Assembly: GCA_902772675.1 (NCBI GenBank) | Contig: CACYBN010000014.1 | Coordinates: forward strand, 1 to 9,179 | Direction: 5' to 3' | From: an uncultured Erysipelotrichaceae bacterium | Lineage (GTDB): Bacteria; Bacillota_I; Bacilli_A; RF39; UBA660 | Length of the DNA: 9,179 nucleotides | Shown: one piece after another, positions 7,001-9,179 of the stretch | Layout of the letters: each line of letters starts with the position of its first letter | Position numbering within the stretch: position 1 is the first letter of the stretch | Notes under the pieces: model-generated | The model's database searches: none | What the model was told of the DNA's origin: nothing | Seen by the model: the letters and a program-made list of their open reading frames with translations, nothing else | Program-made: the position numbers and the translations under genes

Positions 7001-7462
7001 CATGGTAAAGAAAATGCTAAAAAAGATTTAGCTAAGATTGCTTTAACATATCCACATGTATATGTAGGAACTATTTCTTTAGGAGCTAATATGCAACAAG
7101 CTATTAATACTTTAACTGAAGCTAAGAATTATGATGGTCCAAGTATTGTTATAGCTTATGCTCCATGTATAGCTCAAGGAATTATTAAAGGAATGGGTAA
7201 TAGTATTCAAGAAGAAAAATTAGCTACTGAAGTAGGTTATTTCCCAATATTTAGATATAATCCAGAAACTAAAGAATTTAAATTGGATTCTAAAGCACAA
7301 TTTGATGGATATATGGATTTCTTAATGGGAGAGACTAGATATAAGAACTTAGCTAAGTTAAATCCTGAAAAAGCAGATGAACTTTATAATATGAATAAAA
7401 CTAATGCTATGGGAAGATATGAATATTATGAAAAATTAGCTGAAAAAGATTCTAAAAATTAG
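4037..7462 (+). CDS. nifJ: Pyruvate:ferredoxin (flavodoxin) oxidoreductase
   Basis: This enzyme oxidises pyruvate and CoA to acetyl-CoA and CO2 in the cytoplasm and passes electrons to ferredoxin or flavodoxin; it is central to anaerobic fermentation. The 1141-residue single chain follows the usual order. The N-terminal pyruvate-binding domain has YPITPSSP (26-33) and ARSLATHSLSILGDHQD (111-127). A second domain runs to about 408, and the gamma domain has FGSDGMVSASK (417-427) and YDSKKSGG (447-454). An EKR-type linker spans about 611-660. A 2x[4Fe-4S] ferredoxin domain has Cys 673/676/679/683 and 730/733/736/740. The C-terminal thiamine-diphosphate domain has GDGWAYDIG (935-943) and NTGGQSSKSSKAGS (969-982). 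The four Cys for the proximal cluster are at 801, 804, 829 and 1044. All expected cofactor ligands are present. Length is slightly below the usual 1170-1200. It lies alone between two terminators, with its own promoter. Confidence 0.97.
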   Translation: MNYKIMDGNEACSYVSYNFTEVAGIYPITPSSPMAEYIDKWSSEGKVNFWGDKVKVVEMESEAGAAGMIHGALQNGMIASTYTASQGLLLMIPNMYKIAGEMLPCVINVAARSLATHSLSILGDHQDVYACRQTGFAMLAESSVQQVMDLTSVAYLSTFDGKIPFINFFDGFRTSHELQKVELLDMAKVKDLINPESIKDFKNRALSTNIVTRGTNQNDDIYFQISETRNKYYDDIVEIVANYMEEISKITGRSYKPFNYYGSKTATKVIVAMGSVCETIKETIDSLNKQGENLGLIEVHLYRPFSPKYLLKVLPKTVEKIAVLDRTKENGSGQPLYLDVLDALSSRKDIEIIGGRYGLSSKNTTPYQIKAVYDFLDDKNKFNGFTIGIFDDVSNLSLKESKFDFNNDAHEMLIYGFGSDGMVSASKDIIKITGGNTKAYTQGYFEYDSKKSGGLTRCHLRFSNKPIRSTYYVEHPNLVVCTKDNYLSKYYMLDKIEENGTFLLNTTKNEDEVFDLFTNRDKKIIMEKNIKVYIVDATKVSYEVGLNNKINTIIETIIFKLGKIIPFDFAIEQLKANLEYLFGNKGADVVEKNVKAIDRALESLKEVDTSKIELNKNKDYKKTVFDLIDAKMGDKLRVSEVEEYIDGTFPGGKSSEIKKDIADMLPCYDSSKCITCNQCSFVCPHGVVRPFLVDEEEEKNLPEELKARLIPANIPNQNLKFMIGFNLDNCTGCGLCSNICPGKRGDKAITMKPTEEVKTEEENKLQQYLFENISEKKNVFNPNTVKGSQFIKPKFEYSGACAGCGETPYLKLLSQLFGNELVISNATGCSSIYGGSVPATSYSVPWANSLFEDNAEFGLGMEVADHIRKDKIKAIIEENIHSIPAPYQEICASYYKRGDYESSCLLYEAVENLKIKELVEMKQFIKTKSYWIVGGDGWAYDIGFNGLDHVLSTKENINILVLDTEVYSNTGGQSSKSSKAGSIAKFTAHGKENAKKDLAKIALTYPHVYVGTISLGANMQQAINTLTEAKNYDGPSIVIAYAPCIAQGIIKGMGNSIQEEKLATEVGYFPIFRYNPETKEFKLDSKAQFDGYMDFLMGETRYKNLAKLNPEKADELYNMNKTNAMGRYEYYEKLAEKDSKN

Positions 7463-7477
7463 AATCTTTTTTCTTTT
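7443..7477 (+). terminator. Rho-independent terminator overlapping the 3' end of nifJ
   Basis: A perfect 13-bp stem joins 7443-7455 (AAAAAGATTCTAA) to 7459-7471 (TTAGAATCTTTTT) around an AAA loop, followed by T, C, TTTT. Two pairs are G-C. The left arm lies entirely inside the coding sequence, and the TAG stop (7460-7462) is in the right arm. Terminator and gene end therefore share the same bases. Confidence 0.82.
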
Positions 7478-7493
7478 AAAAAAATATATTTTA

Positions 7494-7502
7494 TGATATA
7501 AT
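7494..7502 (+). promoter_or_regulatory. Probable extended -10 promoter of recG
   Basis: TGATATAAT (7494-7502) is an exact extended -10 element: TGn followed by TATAAT. The -35 position at 17-bp spacing (7474-7479, TTTTAA) is poor and overlaps the end of the terminator T-tract. Extended -10 promoters depend less on a -35. Transcription would start near 7509, leaving about 15 nt of leader. Confidence 0.65.
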
Positions 7503-7509
7503 ATGCCTC

Positions 7510-7519
7510 AGGAAGTGAT
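7510..7519 (+). promoter_or_regulatory. Ribosome binding site that fixes the recG start at 7524
   Basis: AGGAAGTGAT differs by one base from the full AGGAGGTGAT consensus and ends 4 nt before the ATG at 7524. An earlier in-frame ATG at 7503 touches the -10 box and would lie upstream of the predicted transcript start, so 7524 is preferred. Confidence 0.75.
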
Positions 7520-7523
7520 AGGA

Positions 7524-9179
7524 ATGGCTATACTACTATCGGAAGTAAAAGGTATTGGTCCGAAGACTGAGATGTTATTTAATAAAATAGGAATTACTAA
7601 TGTTGATGAATTAGTAACTCATTATCCATTTAGATATGATATCTTAAGAAGAAGCGATTTAAGTGAAGTAAGTGAGGATGAAAAAGTTGTTATAGATGGT
7701 AAAGTAGAAAGTGTACCTTTAATAGTAAGATTTAAAGGTGGACTTAATAAACTTAATTTTAGACTTGCATCACCTAATGGTCCGATTGGGATATCTATTT
7801 TTAATAGAGCCTTCCTTAAACCACAATTAACTATTGGTACTAATGTTATAGTTTTAGGTAAATATGATAAAACTAAAAATATTATAAGTGCGTCAGATAT
7901 TAAATTTGGAACTTTAAGTAAAGAAGATAAGATAGAACCTGTATATCATAGTACTTCAGGTTTAACTCAAAAGAATATATCTAATTATATAAATACATGT
8001 TTATTAAAATATGGTAATGATATTGAAGATAATATACCTAGATATTTATTAGATAAATATGGTTTTTCAAATAAGAAGACTGCTTTAAATATTATTCATA
8101 ATCCACCTAGCTTTGAAAAAATTAAAGAAGCTAGTGTTAGATTAAAATATGAAGAACTATTTGAATTTATGTTTAAAGTTAATTATTTAAGATTAGAAAA
8201 AGAAAAGAAAGAAGCTGGTATTCCGAGAAGCGGAAAACTAGAAGATTTAGATGATATTATAAATAGTTTATCTTATGAATTAACCGGAGATCAAAAGAAA
8301 GTATTAAAAGAGATAATAGATGATTTAAATAGTGAAAAAAGAATGAATAGAATTATTGAGGGAGATGTTGGTAGTGGTAAGACTATAGTATCTTTCTTAG
8401 CAATGTATTATAACTATTTATGTGGATATCAAAGTGCTTTAATGGCTCCTACTGAAATATTAGCCATACAACATTATAATAATATAAAAGCTTTATTTAA
8501 GAATAAAAAAGTAAATATTGAACTTCTTACTGGTTCAGTAACTAAAAAAGATAAGAAACCTATTTATGATGGTTTAAAAGATGGATCTATTAATATAGTA
8601 ATAGGTACTCATGCTTTAATCCAAGATGAAGTAGTTTATAATAATTTAGGTTTAGTAGTAACTGATGAACAACATAGATTTGGAGTAAATCAAAGAGCTA
8701 ATTTAAAAAATAAAGGTATTAAACCAGATGTACTTTATATGAGTGCTACTCCTATACCTAGAACTTATGCTTTAACAATATATGGAGATATGGATGTTTC
8801 AATTATAAAAGAAATGCCTAAAGGTAGAAAAAGAGTAAAAACATATGTAAAAAGTAATAAAGATATTAAAGAAGTTCTAGAAGCTATGTATAAAGAATTA
8901 CAAGAAGGTCATCAAATATATGTAATAGCGCCTTTAATCGAAGAAAGTGATAATATAGATCTAACTACAGTAAACGAACTTAAAGATAAAATGAATTTAG
9001 CTTTTGGTACTAAATATAATATAGATATAGTTCATGGTAAAATGGCTTCTCAAGCAAAAGAACTAATTATGGAAGAATTTAAACAAAATAAAGTTAATAT
9101 ACTTATAAGTACTACTGTTATAGAAGTAGGAGTAGATGTACCTAATGCTACTATGATGGTAATATTTGATGCTAATAGA
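7524..9179 (+). CDS. recG: ATP-dependent DNA helicase RecG (3' end beyond the window)
   Basis: RecG is a superfamily 2 DNA translocase that remodels stalled replication forks and branches Holliday junctions in recombinational repair. The first 552 residues are present. The N-terminus matches Firmicutes RecG (VKGIGPKTEMLFNKIGI, then HYPFRYD), followed by the OB-fold wedge domain (about 50-150) that splits the fork. Helicase motifs follow in order: Walker A GDVGSGKT (280-287), APTE/LTGS, GTHALIQ, DEQH box (381-384) in DEQHRFGVNQRA, and SATPIPRT (407-414). Motif V region STTVIEVGVDVPNA (529-542) comes near the edge. The window ends just before the expected QLRGRVGR motif VI, so roughly 120-140 residues are missing. 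All key ATPase residues seen are intact. The upstream terminator and extended -10 suggest it starts its own transcript; what follows downstream cannot be seen. Confidence 0.96.
   Translation, partial: MAILLSEVKGIGPKTEMLFNKIGITNVDELVTHYPFRYDILRRSDLSEVSEDEKVVIDGKVESVPLIVRFKGGLNKLNFRLASPNGPIGISIFNRAFLKPQLTIGTNVIVLGKYDKTKNIISASDIKFGTLSKEDKIEPVYHSTSGLTQKNISNYINTCLLKYGNDIEDNIPRYLLDKYGFSNKKTALNIIHNPPSFEKIKEASVRLKYEELFEFMFKVNYLRLEKEKKEAGIPRSGKLEDLDDIINSLSYELTGDQKKVLKEIIDDLNSEKRMNRIIEGDVGSGKTIVSFLAMYYNYLCGYQSALMAPTEILAIQHYNNIKALFKNKKVNIELLTGSVTKKDKKPIYDGLKDGSINIVIGTHALIQDEVVYNNLGLVVTDEQHRFGVNQRANLKNKGIKPDVLYMSATPIPRTYALTIYGDMDVSIIKEMPKGRKRVKTYVKSNKDIKEVLEAMYKELQEGHQIYVIAPLIEESDNIDLTTVNELKDKMNLAFGTKYNIDIVHGKMASQAKELIMEEFKQNKVNILISTTVIEVGVDVPNATMMVIFDANR

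Noticed and set aside
7503..7505. In-frame ATG seven codons upstream as the recG start
   Set aside because: It directly abuts the -10 box and would precede the transcription start; the ATG at 7524 has a well-placed ribosome binding site and fits the family N-terminus.
1..9179. Mycoplasma-type code (TGA = Trp), suspected from the extreme AT content
   Set aside because: All 16 Trp codons in the complete genes are TGG and no reading frame needs TGA to be read through. No gene here stops with TGA, so this window alone cannot prove TGA is a stop.

Overview
The window is a very AT-rich stretch of bacterial DNA in which all five genes lie on the + strand. It most resembles a low-GC Firmicutes/Bacillota genome, probably an anaerobic Bacilli- or Clostridia-like lineage. 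The reasons are near-exclusive AGA arginine codons, Shine-Dalgarno sites of the GGAGGTGAT type, a pyruvate:ferredoxin oxidoreductase (an anaerobe's enzyme), and a Firmicutes-style RecG. All 16 tryptophans in the complete genes are TGG and no in-frame TGA is used, so the genetic code looks standard (table 11) rather than the Mycoplasma code. The exact taxon cannot be read from this sequence.

Layout. Positions 1-354 hold the 3' end of an unidentified gene whose last residues form a perfect 12-residue EF-hand-type calcium loop. Eleven bases later (365-1627) comes a protein with three membrane helices and an extracellular phosphodiester glycosidase (NAGPA) domain, probably co-transcribed with the first gene. 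A hairpin terminator closes that unit. Positions 1703-3964 encode a single-pass surface protein with an Asn/Tyr-rich tail, one membrane anchor and about eight tandem Ig-like (BIG2-type) domains. After a second terminator, 4037-7462 encodes full-length pyruvate:ferredoxin/flavodoxin oxidoreductase (NifJ/PFOR). A third terminator overlaps the end of that gene. Positions 7524-9179 hold the first 552 codons of the DNA helicase RecG, cut by the window edge just before its last helicase motif.

How it fits together. The left half (1-3964) is cell-envelope or surface biology: a membrane-anchored glycan phosphodiester glycosidase and a multi-Ig-domain surface protein. The right half is core metabolism and DNA repair. 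Each of the last three genes appears to be its own transcription unit, separated by near-identical punctuation of roughly 60-75 bp. Each gap has an A/T-rich hairpin terminator, a -10 box, and a Shine-Dalgarno site almost at the predicted 5' end of the mRNA. No stretch over 300 bp lacks a gene. I see no mobile element, CRISPR array, tRNA, rRNA or riboswitch. Most of the window is ordinary chromosomal content. The items most worth a second look are the compact overlapping terminator/promoter spacers, the uneven distribution of cysteine pairs in the Ig-like domains, and the two uncharacterised surface-type proteins.
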